DNA of 64,000 nt from Mesorhizobium loti R88b. GTDB taxonomy: Bacteria; Pseudomonadota; Alphaproteobacteria; Rhizobiales; Rhizobiaceae. Below, in pieces: positions 48,014 through 58,796 of the stretch. Made by a program: the position numbers and the translations under genes. Where the stretch lies: contig NZ_CP033367.1 of NCBI RefSeq assembly GCF_013170845.1, positions 1,488,001 to 1,552,000 of the forward strand, written 5' to 3'. The notes below the pieces were generated by a model, which did not search any database, was not told the DNA's origin, and was given only the letters and a program-made list of their open reading frames with translations. How positions within the stretch are numbered: position 1 is the stretch's first letter; each line of letters begins with the position of its first letter.

Positions 48014-49834
48014 TCACCCTTCCATCTCCTCGCGCAACATCTCCAGTTCCAGCCACTCTTCCTCGAGTGCTGCCAGCGTCGCGCGTTCCTTGTCGAGGGC
48101 GGCGATGGTTTTCTGGAACGAGGCGGGATCGCGCTCGTAATAGGCGGGGTCGGCGATGTTGTTCTCAAGCCGCGAGATCGACGTGGTCACCGCCTCGATC
48201 TTCTTCGGCAAGGATTCCAGCGCGAATTTCTGCTTGAACGACAGTTTCTTCGCCGGTCCCTTTGGGGCTGCCGGTTCGCTCTTGCCCGGTGCCGGCGCGT
48301 CGCCGGCCTCGGCTTTTGCCCGCGCCTTGCGGTCGTCGAGACGGGTTCCGCCGCGCTGTGCCAGCATGTCGGAATAGCCGCCGGCATATTCGATCCAGCG
48401 CCCGTCGCCATCCGGCGCGATCAGACTGGTCACGGTTCGGTCGAGAAAGTCGCGGTCGTGGCTGACCAGGATGACGGTGCCGGCGAAGCCGGCGACCAGT
48501 TCCTGCAAGAGTTCCAGCGTCTCCATGTCGAGATCGTTGGTCGGCTCATCAAGCACCAGGAGGTTCGCCGGCCGCGCCAGCACACGCGCCAGGATCAGCC
48601 GCGCCCGCTCGCCGCCGGACAGTTCTCGCACCGGCGTGCGGGCCTGCTCCGGCTTGAACAGAAAATCCTTCATGTAGGAGACGACATGACGCTGCTCGCC
48701 ATTGATGACGAGGTTTTCACCACGCCCATCGGTGAGGTATTGCGCCAGCGTCTCCTGCGGGTCGACGGCCTCGCGCTTCTGGTCGAGCGTGGCGATCTCC
48801 AGATTGGTGCCGAGCCGCACCGAGCCCGCGTCCGGCGCCAACTCACCGGTCAGCATCTTCAAAAGCGTCGTCTTGCCGGCGCCGTTGGGGCCGACGAGGC
48901 CAACACGGTCGCCGCGCTGGATGCGGGTCGAGAAGCCCTTGACCACGGTGAGATCGCCAAAGCTCTTCTCGATGTTTCTCGCCTCGATCACCAGCTTGCC
49001 GGATTCGGCAGCATCGCTGGCCACCATGGTCGCAGAACCCTCGGCGCCGCGATGGCCGCGAAAATTCTTGCGCATGGTCTGCAACTCGCCCAGCCGGCGC
49101 ATGTTGCGCTTGCGCCGCGCCGTCACGCCATAGCGCAGCCAGTGCTCTTCACGCACGATCTGGCGGCCGAGCTTGTGCTGCTCGCGCTCTTCCTCTTCCA
49201 GCACCTGATCGCGCCACTCCTCGAAATGGCCAAAGCCCTTGTCCAGCCGGCGGGTCTGGCCACGGTCGAGCCAGACAGTGGCGCGCGACACGCGCTCGAG
49301 GAAGCGGCGGTCGTGCGAGATGACGATCAGTGCCGAAGAGGTGCGGATGAGCTCTTCTTCAAGCCATTCGATGACGGACAAATCAAGATGATTAGTCGGC
49401 TCATCAAGCAGCAGAATGTCAGGCTCCGGCGCCATGACACGGGCAAGGGCGGCGCGCCTGGCCTCACCGCCCGACAGATCGTTCGGCCGCTCCTCGCCCG
49501 ACAGGCCGAGATGCTCCATCAGATAGCTGGCGCGGTAGGGATCGTCGGCGGGCCCGAGCCCGGCCTCGACATAGGCGCGCACGGTGGCGAAACCTTCCAT
49601 GTCGGGCATCTGCGGCAGATAGCGGACGGTCGCCGAGGGCTGGCGAAACACTTCGCCGTCCTGCGGCTCAATCATACCGGCGGCGATCTTGAGCAGGGTC
49701 GACTTGCCAGAGCCGTTGCGGCCGACCAGTGCGATCTTGTCGCCGGCTGAAGCCGACAAGGCAGCACCATCGAGCAGTGGTGTGCCGCCGAAGGTCAACT
49801 TTATCCCGTCGAGATTGAGAAGGGGCGGGGCCAT
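48014..49834 (-). CDS. ABC-F family ATPase (Uup-like)
   Basis: 606 residues with two ATPase domains and no membrane helices. Domain 1 has Walker A GRNGSGKST and signature LSGGEARRAALARVM. Domain 2 has GPNGAGKTT and LSGGERARLILARVL. A linker of about 80 residues and a C-terminal coiled coil (about 545-606) give the Uup/EttA layout. Such proteins act on ribosomes or in DNA-repair-linked processes rather than transport. It directly follows thiN by 1 base. Confidence 0.92.
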   Translation of the reverse strand: MAPPLLNLDGIKLTFGGTPLLDGAALSASAGDKIALVGRNGSGKSTLLKIAAGMIEPQDGEVFRQPSATVRYLPQMPDMEGFATVRAYVEAGLGPADDPYRASYLMEHLGLSGEERPNDLSGGEARRAALARVMAPEPDILLLDEPTNHLDLSVIEWLEEELIRTSSALIVISHDRRFLERVSRATVWLDRGQTRRLDKGFGHFEEWRDQVLEEEEREQHKLGRQIVREEHWLRYGVTARRKRNMRRLGELQTMRKNFRGHRGAEGSATMVASDAAESGKLVIEARNIEKSFGDLTVVKGFSTRIQRGDRVGLVGPNGAGKTTLLKMLTGELAPDAGSVRLGTNLEIATLDQKREAVDPQETLAQYLTDGRGENLVINGEQRHVVSYMKDFLFKPEQARTPVRELSGGERARLILARVLARPANLLVLDEPTNDLDMETLELLQELVAGFAGTVILVSHDRDFLDRTVTSLIAPDGDGRWIEYAGGYSDMLAQRGGTRLDDRKARAKAEAGDAPAPGKSEPAAPKGPAKKLSFKQKFALESLPKKIEAVTTSISRLENNIADPAYYERDPASFQKTIAALDKERATLAALEEEWLELEMLREEMEG

Positions 49835-49835
49835 G

Positions 49836-50495
49836 TCAGCTTTCGGGCAAGGGAAAGGGATGAGCGAGTAGCAGGGCGCGACCGTGACCGAGCGCGATTT
49901 CGAGGCGACCCCCAGTCTTGTCGAACTTGACCTCGTTGGAGATGGTCAGTGACGAGCCGAAGGCAACCTCGACCTTGCTCAGCGGCCATTTGGCGCCTGT
50001 AACGGTCAGGCCGGCAAGTTCGGAAAAGCCGAGGATCGAAAACAACGTGCCGTCGGCATAGTCGAAGCGGGCCTTTCCCACCAGCAGGGGTACAGCTTCC
50101 TGGGCGCCGCTGGTCAGCAGCACGTCCGTTCCGGCCTCGCCCAGCCGCAGGGCGAGCGCCAGATGCAGGAAGGCGTGATCGGCACGCTTGCCGCCGAACG
50201 CGCCCGCCAGCACCAGTCGGGTGGCGCCGCGTTCAAGTGCCGCGGCGATCGCCAGTTCGCCATCGGTCTTGTCCTTCTCCGCCGGAAAGGTCTGGCGGGG
50301 CACGGCGGCGAGAGCGTCCGGCAGATTGGCCGGCACTGAATCGAAATCACCCACCCACAGTTCCGGCACAAGGCCGAGCAGCCGCGCATGGCCAATGCCG
50401 GCATCGGCGGCGATGACGCGCGTGCTCTCGACCTGGCGGTCGAGCCGGGGCGTGCGGATGAGATCGCCGCCAAGCAGGATGGTGAATGTGCTCAT
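49836..50495 (-). CDS. thiN: Thiamine pyrophosphokinase
   Basis: 219 residues. GDFDS (49-53) and KDKTD (74-78) are the conserved metal/substrate motifs, with [16 protein letters not shown] following. The enzyme transfers pyrophosphate from ATP to free thiamine, making TPP. It is divergent from the TPP riboswitch and thiBPQ, so the pair forms a thiamine uptake-and-activation unit. ATG 50495. Confidence 0.94.
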   Translation of the reverse strand: MSTFTILLGGDLIRTPRLDRQVESTRVIAADAGIGHARLLGLVPELWVGDFDSVPANLPDALAAVPRQTFPAEKDKTDGELAIAAALERGATRLVLAGAFGGKRADHAFLHLALALRLGEAGTDVLLTSGAQEAVPLLVGKARFDYADGTLFSILGFSELAGLTVTGAKWPLSKVEVAFGSSLTISNEVKFDKTGGRLEIALGHGRALLLAHPFPLPES

Positions 50496-50580
50496 ATCCC
50501 GTGGCCCTTACCAGCCCGGCAGCCGAAACGGAAGGCCGGCAAACTGCCACTTGCGTGGTTCGTCGGCCGGGCCTATGTGT

Positions 50581-50693
50581 CGAAACGCTCTAACGGGGTG
50601 CCGGCTGCGATCTTCGCGGACCGGCTGAGAGGCAGTATCGCCAACCCGCTGAACCTGATCCGGTTTGTACCGGCGGAGGGATTAGACGTTTCG
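50581..50693 (+). promoter_or_regulatory. TPP riboswitch (THI element)
   Basis: P1 pairs CGAAACG (50581-50587) with CGTTTCG (50687-50693). The conserved CTGAGA lies at 50625-50630, ACCTGATC at 50653-50660, a CCGG-TTTGTA-CCGG hairpin follows, then CGGAGGGA at about 50674-50681. It lies 48 bases before the thiB start and would shut down thiamine uptake when TPP is high. Confidence 0.97.
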
Positions 50694-50741
50694 GACAGTC
50701 CGACGCCTCAATTCCTTTCAATTCGAACGAAGGAGGCGCCG

Positions 50742-51740
50742 ATGCGCACGCTTTTATACTCTCTTGCCTCAGCCATGATCGTGGTGCTGTCCGGGCCGGC
50801 CTTGGCCAAGGACAAGCTCACCGTCTACACCTATGAGAGCTTCACCGCCGACTGGGGTCCCGGCCCCGTGGTGAAGAAGGAATTCGAGGCCGAATGCGGC
50901 TGCGATGTCGAGTTCGTCTCGGTCGCCGATGGCGTGGCACTGCTTAACCGCGTCAAGCTGGAAGGGGCATCGACGAAGGCCGATATCGTGCTCGGCCTCG
51001 ACACCAATCTCACCGCCGATGCCAAGGCGTCAGGCCTGTTTGCCCCGCATGGCGCGGTGAGCGATGTCAACGTGCCGGGCGGCTGGAGCGACGATACTTT
51101 TGTTCCCTTTGATTACGGCTACTTTGCCGTCGTCTATGACACCGAAAAGCTGAAGACGCCGCCAAAAAGCCTGAAGGAATTGGTCGAAGGCAGCGCCGAC
51201 GACAAGATCGTCATCCAGGATCCGCGCACTTCGACACCCGGTCTCGGCCTGCTCTTGTGGGTCAAGTCGGTCTATGGCGACAAGGCGCCGGAGGCCTGGG
51301 CCAAGCTCAAGACGAAAGTGCTGACCGTAACGCCGGGCTGGAGCGAGGCCTATGGCCTGTTCACCAAGGGCGAGGCGCCGATGGTGCTGTCCTACACCAC
51401 CTCGCCCGCCTACCACATGGTCGCCGAGAACACGCAACGCTACCAGGCGGCGTCCTTCGAGGAAGGCGAGTATCTGCAGATCGAAGTCGCCGGTATCACC
51501 ACGACTGGAGCGAAGAACCCGCTGGCGGAAAAGTTCATCGCTTTCATGACCGGACCGAAGTTTCAGGACGCGATCCCCGAGACCAACTGGATGTTCCCGG
51601 CCGGCAAGACCGACAAGCCGCTCAACCCGGCCTTCGACAAACTGGTCAAGCCAACCAAGACCTTGCTGTTCAGCCCCGAAGAGGTTGCCGCCAACCGCAA
51701 GGCCTGGGTGGATGAATGGCTGGCGGTGATGAGCAAGTAA
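50742..51740 (+). CDS. thiB: Thiamine ABC transporter, binding protein ThiB
   Basis: 332 residues from ATG 50742 (AAGGAGG six bases upstream). Signal peptide about 1-23, then [17 protein letters not shown], the typical start of mature ThiB/TbpA. It is a periplasmic receptor that captures thiamine and TPP and hands them to ThiP. Control is by the upstream TPP riboswitch. Confidence 0.97.
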   Translation: MRTLLYSLASAMIVVLSGPALAKDKLTVYTYESFTADWGPGPVVKKEFEAECGCDVEFVSVADGVALLNRVKLEGASTKADIVLGLDTNLTADAKASGLFAPHGAVSDVNVPGGWSDDTFVPFDYGYFAVVYDTEKLKTPPKSLKELVEGSADDKIVIQDPRTSTPGLGLLLWVKSVYGDKAPEAWAKLKTKVLTVTPGWSEAYGLFTKGEAPMVLSYTTSPAYHMVAENTQRYQAASFEEGEYLQIEVAGITTTGAKNPLAEKFIAFMTGPKFQDAIPETNWMFPAGKTDKPLNPAFDKLVKPTKTLLFSPEEVAANRKAWVDEWLAVMSK

Positions 51741-51747
51741 CGACGCA

Positions 51748-53373
51748 ATGGCGCCGGCGAATCCCACAGATCCTCGCATCACCGCCGGCATCATCGCGCT
51801 CGCCGCTATCACATTGCTGATCGGCGGCGCGTTTGCCGGGTTGCTTGTCGAAGGCGCCCATGACCTTTCGGGCGCCTGGGCCGCCTTGGATTTCTACCTC
51901 CTGCGCGTTGTCCGCTTCACGCTCTGGCAAGCCGCGCTCTCGACCCTCCTTTCAGTCATCCCGGCGCTGTTCGTGGCGCGTGCCCTGTCGCGGCATCCGC
52001 GCTTTTTCGGCCGCGCCTTCATCCTGCAGCTTTTCGCCGTGCCGCTGGCGCTGCCGGCGATCGTCGCGGCGCTCGGCATCCTGGCGCTCTACGGCCGCGC
52101 CGGCTATTTCGCCGGCCTGTTCAGTGCCATCGGCGGCCAGGGCTGGCCAGGCATTTACGGTCTGTCCGGCATTCTTGTCGCCCATGTCTTCTTCAATTTG
52201 CCACTGGCAACACGGCTGTTCCTCGAGGCACTGCAGACCATACAGGCCGACCAATGGCGGTTGGCGAGCCAGCTTGGCATGGGCGCAAGGCCGGCGTTCC
52301 GGCTGATCGAATGGCCGACGCTGCGCGCAGCCTTGCCCGGGGTTGCCGGGCTGGTCTTCATGCTTTGCATCACCTCCTTCACCATCGTTCTGACGCTCGG
52401 TGGCGGACCGGCCGCGACGACGCTGGAGGTTGGTATCTACCAGGCGCTGCGCTTCGACTTCGATCCCGCGCGGGCGGTGACGTTGACATTGCTGCAGATC
52501 GCCTTGACCTTCATCGTGGTGCTGGCGCTGACCCGGCTTGGCGCCAATGTCATTGGCGATGCCAGCCTGCCGGTCGCGCCGCGCCGCTATCTCTCAGTCA
52601 ACAGAGCCGAGGTGTCGCTCAACGCCGCGCTCATCGTGCTGGCGTTGCTGTTCGTTGTCGGACCGATGGTGGCCACGGTGATCGCCGGTTTGGGCGCCGA
52701 TCTCGGCCGGTTGGCCGGTGAGGCCACTGTCCGGCAGGCGACGCTGACCAGCGCTGTACTCGCCTTCCTGTCGGCGCTGCTTTCGGTGATGCTGTCGCTG
52801 GCTCTCACCATAGCCCGCCGGGCACTGGCGCTGGGCCGCCGCGCCGGCCCAAAGACACTGCTCGAACACGCAACCGATACCGGCGCAGGTTTTGTCTTGG
52901 TCGTGCCGCCGATCGTCATCGGCGCCGGCTGGTTCCTGTTGCTCCGCCATGCCGGTGATGTCTTTGCCATCGCCCCGGTCATGGTCGTCACCGTCAATGC
53001 GGTGATGGCGATGCCATTCGCGCTGCGCGCCGTCCGTCCCGCCTATGATGCGGCGAGCGAGCGTCACGAGCGGCTTTGTGCGCAGCTCGGCATTTCCGGC
53101 TGGGCAAGGTTGCGGCTGGTCGATTGGCCATCCTTGCGGCGGCCGCTCGCCACCGCTTTCGCCTTCGCCATGGCGCTGTCACTGGGCGACCTCGGCGTCA
53201 TCGCGCTGTTCGGCAGTGATTCCGTGCAGACCTTGCCCTACCTTCTGCTTTCGCGCATGGGCAGCTACCGCACCGAGGACGCCGCTGGCCTGGCGCTGTT
53301 GCTTGGCCTGGTCTGCCTTGCACTGGTGCTGGCAGCGGACTGGCTAGGAAGGGAAAAGGTCTGCAATGTCTGA
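51748..53373 (+). CDS. thiP: Thiamine ABC transporter, fused permease ThiP
   Basis: 541 residues with about twelve membrane helices. Two permease halves each carry an EAA-type loop (first: [20 protein letters not shown]; second: [18 protein letters not shown]). It forms the inner-membrane channel for thiamine. It starts 7 bases after thiB and overlaps thiQ by 8 bases, indicating translational coupling. Confidence 0.96.
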   Translation: MAPANPTDPRITAGIIALAAITLLIGGAFAGLLVEGAHDLSGAWAALDFYLLRVVRFTLWQAALSTLLSVIPALFVARALSRHPRFFGRAFILQLFAVPLALPAIVAALGILALYGRAGYFAGLFSAIGGQGWPGIYGLSGILVAHVFFNLPLATRLFLEALQTIQADQWRLASQLGMGARPAFRLIEWPTLRAALPGVAGLVFMLCITSFTIVLTLGGGPAATTLEVGIYQALRFDFDPARAVTLTLLQIALTFIVVLALTRLGANVIGDASLPVAPRRYLSVNRAEVSLNAALIVLALLFVVGPMVATVIAGLGADLGRLAGEATVRQATLTSAVLAFLSALLSVMLSLALTIARRALALGRRAGPKTLLEHATDTGAGFVLVVPPIVIGAGWFLLLRHAGDVFAIAPVMVVTVNAVMAMPFALRAVRPAYDAASERHERLCAQLGISGWARLRLVDWPSLRRPLATAFAFAMALSLGDLGVIALFGSDSVQTLPYLLLSRMGSYRTEDAAGLALLLGLVCLALVLAADWLGREKVCNV

Positions 53374-54142
53374 CGGGACGAAGGACAGGAAGGGTGTTCC
53401 GGTGCGGCTGGACAAGGTCTCGTTCAGCTATGGCGAGGCGCCGCTCACCTTCGATGTCGCCTTCGCCGCGGCGGAAATCACCGCCGTCATGGGGCCGAGC
53501 GGCTCGGGGAAGTCGACGCTGCTCAATCTGGTCGCCGGCTTCGAGACACCTCAGTCCGGCCGTGTGCTGATCGGCGGGGCCAATGTCGTCGCCGCGCCGC
53601 CGGCCGTGCGCCCGGTGTCGATGGTGTTCCAGGAAAACAACCTTTTCGCCCATCTTTCCGTCGAGCAGAATGTCGGGCTCGGCCGCTCGCCATCGCTGCG
53701 GCTGACCGAGGCCGACCGCGCTGATATCACCGGGGCGCTGGCGCGCACCGGCCTTGCCGGCAAGGAAAAACGCCTGCCGCGCGAACTCTCCGGCGGCGAA
53801 CGGCAGCGTGTGGCGCTCGCACGTGTGCTGGTGCGCGATCGGCCGGTGCTGTTGCTCGACGAACCCTTTGCGTCGCTCGGACCCGCCTTGCGCGACGATA
53901 TGCTCGACCTGGTTGCCGGCTTGCATGCAGAACGCGGCATGACGGTGCTGTTCGTGACGCACCAGCCGGAGGATGCCCGCCGCATCGGCCAGAATGTGGT
54001 GTTTCTGGACAATGGTAGCGTCGCGGCCAAAGGCACTGCGGACGATTTTTTTTACGGGGCTGGTCCGGAGGCGTTCCGGCGCTATGTTGGCACAAACATC
54101 CACACGGCTGGATCACGAGATATTGCCCGGAAGCGGACATAA
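53366..54142 (+). CDS. thiQ: Thiamine ABC transporter, ATPase ThiQ
   Basis: 258 residues. Walker [10 protein letters not shown] at 43-51, a Q-loop (VFQENNLF), signature [15 protein letters not shown] and Walker [12 protein letters not shown] are intact. It drives the ThiBP transporter. It ends the thi operon; the 3' side runs into a short repeat. Confidence 0.96.
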   Translation: MSDGTKDRKGVPVRLDKVSFSYGEAPLTFDVAFAAAEITAVMGPSGSGKSTLLNLVAGFETPQSGRVLIGGANVVAAPPAVRPVSMVFQENNLFAHLSVEQNVGLGRSPSLRLTEADRADITGALARTGLAGKEKRLPRELSGGERQRVALARVLVRDRPVLLLDEPFASLGPALRDDMLDLVAGLHAERGMTVLFVTHQPEDARRIGQNVVFLDNGSVAAKGTADDFFYGAGPEAFRRYVGTNIHTAGSRDIARKRT

Positions 54143-54245
54143 TTTACGCCCAAACCGGTTCGAGGCGATATGGCGCTTGCTTGCCATGACTGGAGTAGTG
54201 TGGCTAGGTCCGCTCAATACCGGTCCTGCGCAGGCCGTGATTTGC

Positions 54246-54293
54246 CTACAGCATCCGCCGTCCGCCCCAAGCGACGTGCGACGGATGCTGTAG
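54246..54293. repeat. Short inverted repeat (CTACAGCATCCG) downstream of thiQ
   Basis: Perfect 12-base arms CTACAGCATCCG and CGGATGCTGTAG enclose 24 bases, followed by CTGTTTGAAGTGGCG. It fills part of the 260-base gap to the next gene. It may act as a terminator-like structure or be another mobile palindromic unit. Confidence 0.6.
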
Positions 54294-54402
54294 CTGTTTG
54301 AAGTGGCGCGTGACACTCTTCGAAGATCGCAAGGGATTTTCGTCGTCATGCGCCAGGACCTGAAAGGAAGCCGTTCTGGCGATCGGCGCTGACAAAGTAC
54401 GA

Positions 54403-55872
54403 ATGAACCCGCTGGCGCGCTTTCTCGCCCTGGCCGGCTTTGCTGTGGCCCTGGCCAGTTGCCAGATGTTCACGCCGCCGGATGTGCAGGAATCCGGCTT
54501 TCAGCCATCCGACAAGCCGATCACGGTCGACAATGTCGGCGCCAACAGCAAGCTCGCCGAGATGGCCAAGGCGCAGCACCCGCGCATCCTGGCGACCTAT
54601 GGCGGCGAGTATTCCGATCCCAAGCTCGAGCGCATGGTCGCCAAGGTCGTCGGCAATCTGACCGTGGTGTCGGCCAACCCGACCCAGACCTATCGCATCA
54701 CCATCCTCAATTCGCCCAACGTCAACGCCTTCGCGCTGCCGGGCGGCTACCTCTACATCACGCGCGGCCTGTTGGCGCTGGCCAATGATTCGTCCGAACT
54801 CGCCGCCGTCATCGCGCATGAGATGGGCCACGTCACCGCCAATCACGGCTTGCAACGGCAGCAGCTCGAAGCCGAGGAAGGCCTGGCGACCAAGGTGGTC
54901 TCGGACGTGCTGGGCGACAGCCCGACCGCCAAGGCGGCTCTGATCCGCGGCAAGCTCAGGCTGGCGCAGTTCTCGCGCAACCAGGAGCTGGAGGCCGATG
55001 CCATCGGCATCAAGTCGATCGGTGAGGCCGGCTACGATCCCTATGCCGCCGGCCGCTTCCTGCAGTCGATGTCGGCCTATACCGATTTCCGCTCGATATC
55101 AGGTGCCACCGACGCCAGCCTCGACTTCCTGGCGACGCACCCCAACACGCCGCAGCGTATCGATCTGGCGCAGCGCCACGCCCGCCAGTTCGGCGCGCCC
55201 GGCTTTGGCACGCGTGACCGCGATTCCTTCCTGGCCGGCATAGACGGCCTGCTTTATGGCGACACGCCGGAAGAAGGCTATGTGCGCGGCGAGACCTTCC
55301 TGCATCCGGGGCTCGGTGTGTCGTTCACGGTCCCGGACGGTTTCATCATCGACAATTCGGCGGCAGCGGTGACGGCGACCGGGCCGGGCGACATCGCGAT
55401 CCGCTTCGACGGCGTTTCGATCGACAAGAACCGGGCGCTGACCGACTATATCAGAAGCGGCTGGGTTGCCGGTCTCGTCGACAGCACTGTCAAGCAGGAA
55501 ACGATCAACGGCAATGAGGCGGCGACGGCCCATGCCGGTGCCGAAGGCTGGCAGTTCGACATCGCGGTGATCCGCGCCGGCGGCCAGGTCTACCGGCTGT
55601 TGACCGCCGCACCTTCGGCCAGCACCTCGCTGGATACGGTGGCGCGCTCGGTCAGCGGGTCGTTCCGTATCCTCAGCCCTGAAGAAAAGGCGGCCTTGAA
55701 GCCGCTGCATATCCGCGTGCTCACCGTGCAGCCGGGCCAGACCATGGGCTCGCTCTCCGCGCAGATGGTCGGCGTCGATCGCAAGCTCGACCTGTTCCGG
55801 GTGCTCAACGCGCTTTCGCCAGGGGCCGCGGTTTCGGCCGGCGACAAGGTCAAGATCGTCACCGACAAGTAG
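54403..55872 (+). CDS. M48-family zinc metalloprotease lipoprotein (BepA/YfgC-like)
   Basis: 489 residues. The lipobox VALASC (Cys20) implies a lipoprotein. Zinc-site HEMGH at 139-143 with the third ligand in NQELEADAIG gives the M48 fold. The C-terminal ~180 residues end in a LysM-like segment (LTVQPGQTMGSLSAQMVGVD), which would hold it near peptidoglycan. BepA-type proteins clear misassembled outer-membrane proteins. The gene stands alone, convergent with rpoH. Confidence 0.88.
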   Translation: MNPLARFLALAGFAVALASCQMFTPPDVQESGFQPSDKPITVDNVGANSKLAEMAKAQHPRILATYGGEYSDPKLERMVAKVVGNLTVVSANPTQTYRITILNSPNVNAFALPGGYLYITRGLLALANDSSELAAVIAHEMGHVTANHGLQRQQLEAEEGLATKVVSDVLGDSPTAKAALIRGKLRLAQFSRNQELEADAIGIKSIGEAGYDPYAAGRFLQSMSAYTDFRSISGATDASLDFLATHPNTPQRIDLAQRHARQFGAPGFGTRDRDSFLAGIDGLLYGDTPEEGYVRGETFLHPGLGVSFTVPDGFIIDNSAAAVTATGPGDIAIRFDGVSIDKNRALTDYIRSGWVAGLVDSTVKQETINGNEAATAHAGAEGWQFDIAVIRAGGQVYRLLTAAPSASTSLDTVARSVSGSFRILSPEEKAALKPLHIRVLTVQPGQTMGSLSAQMVGVDRKLDLFRVLNALSPGAAVSAGDKVKIVTDK

Positions 55873-55922
55873 TCCGCGTCCACGCGGCGCCCTTTAACGC
55901 ACCGTGGACACAACCTGCCTGC

Positions 55923-56780
<858 letters not shown>

Positions 56781-57104
56781 GAGGCGCTCCCTGGGGCGAT
56801 ATGACTGACGTTACGAACTCGGCAGGGCACCGGTTGAAATCGCGGCGTCGCGCCCTAGAACAGCCAAAACGTACGGTGTGCGGGAATGGTTCCCTGGCTG
56901 TTGCCAGGCGGATCATCTTGCTTGAACGATGTGCGCACGGGCCAGTAACGACTTCGAATGTCGCCAAGAAACGGCGTTTCGAGAATCTGATTTCAGAAAC
57001 ACGATGTTTTTGAAATCAAGTTCCTTATTTTTTCCGGTTGCATCTGCCATTTTCCAGCCCTCACAACATGCCGGGTAACCGGCCAAGGACGGGATCACAG
57101 AAAA
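56781..57104. other. 324-base divergent intergenic region
   Basis: This lies between rpoH (minus) and the solute-binding protein gene (plus). It holds the EcfG-type promoter at 56868-56893. The half nearer 57105 is A/T-rich with no clear structured element. No reading frame is convincing. Confidence 0.6.
56868..56893 (-). promoter_or_regulatory. EcfG (general stress) promoter of rpoH
   Basis: Read on the minus strand: GGAAC (56889-56893), a 17-base spacer, then CGTT (56868-56871). This is an exact match to the alphaproteobacterial EcfG/RpoE2 consensus GGAAC-N16/17-CGTT. Transcription would start about 80 bases before the rpoH ATG. Confidence 0.78.
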
Positions 57105-57878
57105 ATGAAATGGCTCAAGTCACTTATCGTCGCCGGAACGCTGCAGGCCCTGGCGATCACCGCTGGTCACGCCGGCGCCAATCTCGATCAGATCAAGCAG
57201 GCGGGCGTGCTTAAGGTCGGCACCGAGGGCACCTATGCGCCGTTCACCTATCATGATGCCTCCGGCGCTCTGGTCGGCTTCGACGTCGAGATCGCCAAGG
57301 CGATCGCCGACAAGCTCGGCGTCAAGGCCGAGTTCCTCGAAGGCAAGTGGGACGGGCTGATCGCCGGTCTCGACGTCAGCCGCTATGACGCCGTCATCAA
57401 TGAAGTCGGCATCACCGACGCCCGCAAGGCCAAGTATGATTTCTCCGATCCCTACATCGCCTCCAAGGCAGTGCTGATCGTGCGCGGCGACAACACCGAC
57501 ATCAAGACCTTCGCCGATCTCAAGGGCAAGAAGTCGGCGCAGTCGCTGACCTCGAACTTCGGCAAGCTGGCCGAGACGAACGGCGCCGAACTCGTGGGCA
57601 CCGACGGCTTCGACCAATCGATCCAGCTGCTTTTGACCGGCCGCGCCGACGCCACCATCAATGACAGCCTGTCCTTCCTCGACTTCAAGAAGCACAAGCC
57701 CGACGCCAATGTGAAGATCGCCGCGCAAGAGGAAAACGCCGACTATTCCGGCGTCATCGTGCGCAAGGGCGATCCGGAACTGGTCGCTGCCATCAACAAG
57801 GCGCTGGCCGACATCAAGGCCGACGGCACCTACAAGAAGATCGCAGACACCTATTTCGGCCAGGACGTTTCGAAGTAA
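57105..57878 (+). CDS. Amino-acid (cystine-type) ABC transporter binding protein
   Basis: 257 residues. Signal peptide about 1-23 (MKWLKSLIVAGTLQALAITAG), then the SBP family 3 fold: VLKVGTEGTYAPFTYHDASG, VGFDVEIAKAIADKLG and KWDGLIAGLDVSRYDAVIN. It is most like FliY/TcyJ cystine binders, but specificity is not certain. It is periplasmic and heads the three-gene transporter operon with the permease at 58116 and ATPase at 58793. A terminator between it and the permease may set its higher expression. Confidence 0.9.
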   Translation: MKWLKSLIVAGTLQALAITAGHAGANLDQIKQAGVLKVGTEGTYAPFTYHDASGALVGFDVEIAKAIADKLGVKAEFLEGKWDGLIAGLDVSRYDAVINEVGITDARKAKYDFSDPYIASKAVLIVRGDNTDIKTFADLKGKKSAQSLTSNFGKLAETNGAELVGTDGFDQSIQLLLTGRADATINDSLSFLDFKKHKPDANVKIAAQEENADYSGVIVRKGDPELVAAINKALADIKADGTYKKIADTYFGQDVSK

Positions 57879-57919
57879 TTTCCGGGGCCGGTCGACGGCC
57901 GGTCTTATGCAACATGCCC

Positions 57920-57953
57920 AGCGGCGAGCCGTCTTTGACGGCCCGCCGCTTTT
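57920..57953 (+). terminator. Terminator/attenuator after the binding-protein gene
   Basis: Near-perfect 14-base stem (AGCGGCGAGCCGTC / GACGGCCCGCCGCT, one mismatch) with a TTT loop, then TTTG. It probably allows partial read-through to the permease. Confidence 0.85.
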
Positions 57954-57997
57954 GTCGTGATATGGCGCATTAGCGCTTCGATGAAGCTGCCTTGACC

Positions 57998-58042
57998 AGA
58001 GCAGTTCACCGTTTCACGGAAACGGCGTACTGCTCCAACTCT
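57998..58042. repeat. Short palindromic repeat (GAGCAGTTC..ACTGCTC)
   Basis: Arms GAGCAGT and ACTGCTC enclose CCGTTTC-AC-GGAAACGG. It abuts and overlaps the following repeat at 58032, giving a mosaic of two units, as in RIME elements. Confidence 0.7.
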
Positions 58043-58096
58043 TTGTTTTTACGCAATTCCGGACGGAAAACCGTTAACACTTTCCCTGGAATTGCT
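58032..58096. repeat. Rhizobial intergenic repeat, GGAGCAATTC family, copy 2 (inverted)
   Basis: The reverse complement of the unit at 42983-43048, with about five differences. It ends 7 bases before the ribosome-binding site of the permease gene. Confidence 0.78.
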
Positions 58097-58115
58097 TCAG
58101 TCTGGAGGGTCCTTC

Positions 58116-58796
58116 GTGCCGCACTGGCTGCAACTGATGCTGGAGTCGCTGCCTTCGCTGCTCTGGGCCGCTCTCATCTTCACCGTGCCGTTGACGCTGC
58201 TGTCCTTCGTCCTCGGCTTGACGGTCGGTCTGGGCGCAGCACTTGGCCGCTTGTTCGGACCGAAGCCGGTGGTCGCGCTGGTGCGCTTCTATGTCTGGAT
58301 CTTCCGCGGCACGCCGCTTTTGGTGCAACTGTTCCTGATCTTCTACGGCCTGCCGTCGGCCGGCATCCTGCTCGACGCCTTCACGGCGGCACTGATCGGC
58401 TTCACGCTCAACATCGGCGCTTACACGTCGGAAATCATCCGTGCCGCCATCGGCTCGGTGCCGAAAGGCCAGTGGGAAGCTGCCTATTCGATCGGCATGA
58501 CCTGGAGCCAGGCGATGCGGCGCACCATCCTGCCGCAGGCCGGCCGTGTCGCGGTGCCGCCTCTCTCCAACACCTTCATCTCGCTGGTCAAGGACACCTC
58601 GCTGGCGGCTGCCATCACCGTGCCGGAGATGTTCCAGGCAGCGCAGCGCATCGTCGCCACCACCTATGAGCCGCTGATCCTCTATGTCGAGGCGGCGATC
58701 CTCTATCTGGCGCTGAGCTCGGTGCTGTCGGCCTTGCAGACCCGGCTGGAAACCCGGCTCAACCGCTATGGCGGCTTCCTGGAGGCACGCTCATGA
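58116..58796 (+). CDS. Amino-acid ABC transporter permease
   Basis: 226 residues from GTG 58116, chosen because GGAGGG lies 6 bases upstream; a TTG at 58092 would start inside the repeat. It has five membrane helices and the His/Glu-type permease signature GTPLLVQLFLIFYGLP, with the EAA loop (AAIGSVPKGQWEAAYSIGMT). It forms the membrane channel with the ATPase downstream, with which it overlaps by 4 bases. Confidence 0.9.
   Translation: MPHWLQLMLESLPSLLWAALIFTVPLTLLSFVLGLTVGLGAALGRLFGPKPVVALVRFYVWIFRGTPLLVQLFLIFYGLPSAGILLDAFTAALIGFTLNIGAYTSEIIRAAIGSVPKGQWEAAYSIGMTWSQAMRRTILPQAGRVAVPPLSNTFISLVKDTSLAAAITVPEMFQAAQRIVATTYEPLILYVEAAILYLALSSVLSALQTRLETRLNRYGGFLEARS

Noticed and set aside
47864..49750. 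A 628-codon plus-strand frame opposite the ABC-F gene.
   Set aside because: The real gene on the minus strand has both ATPase signatures. This frame begins inside the ccd operator and reads through the ABC-F gene antisense.
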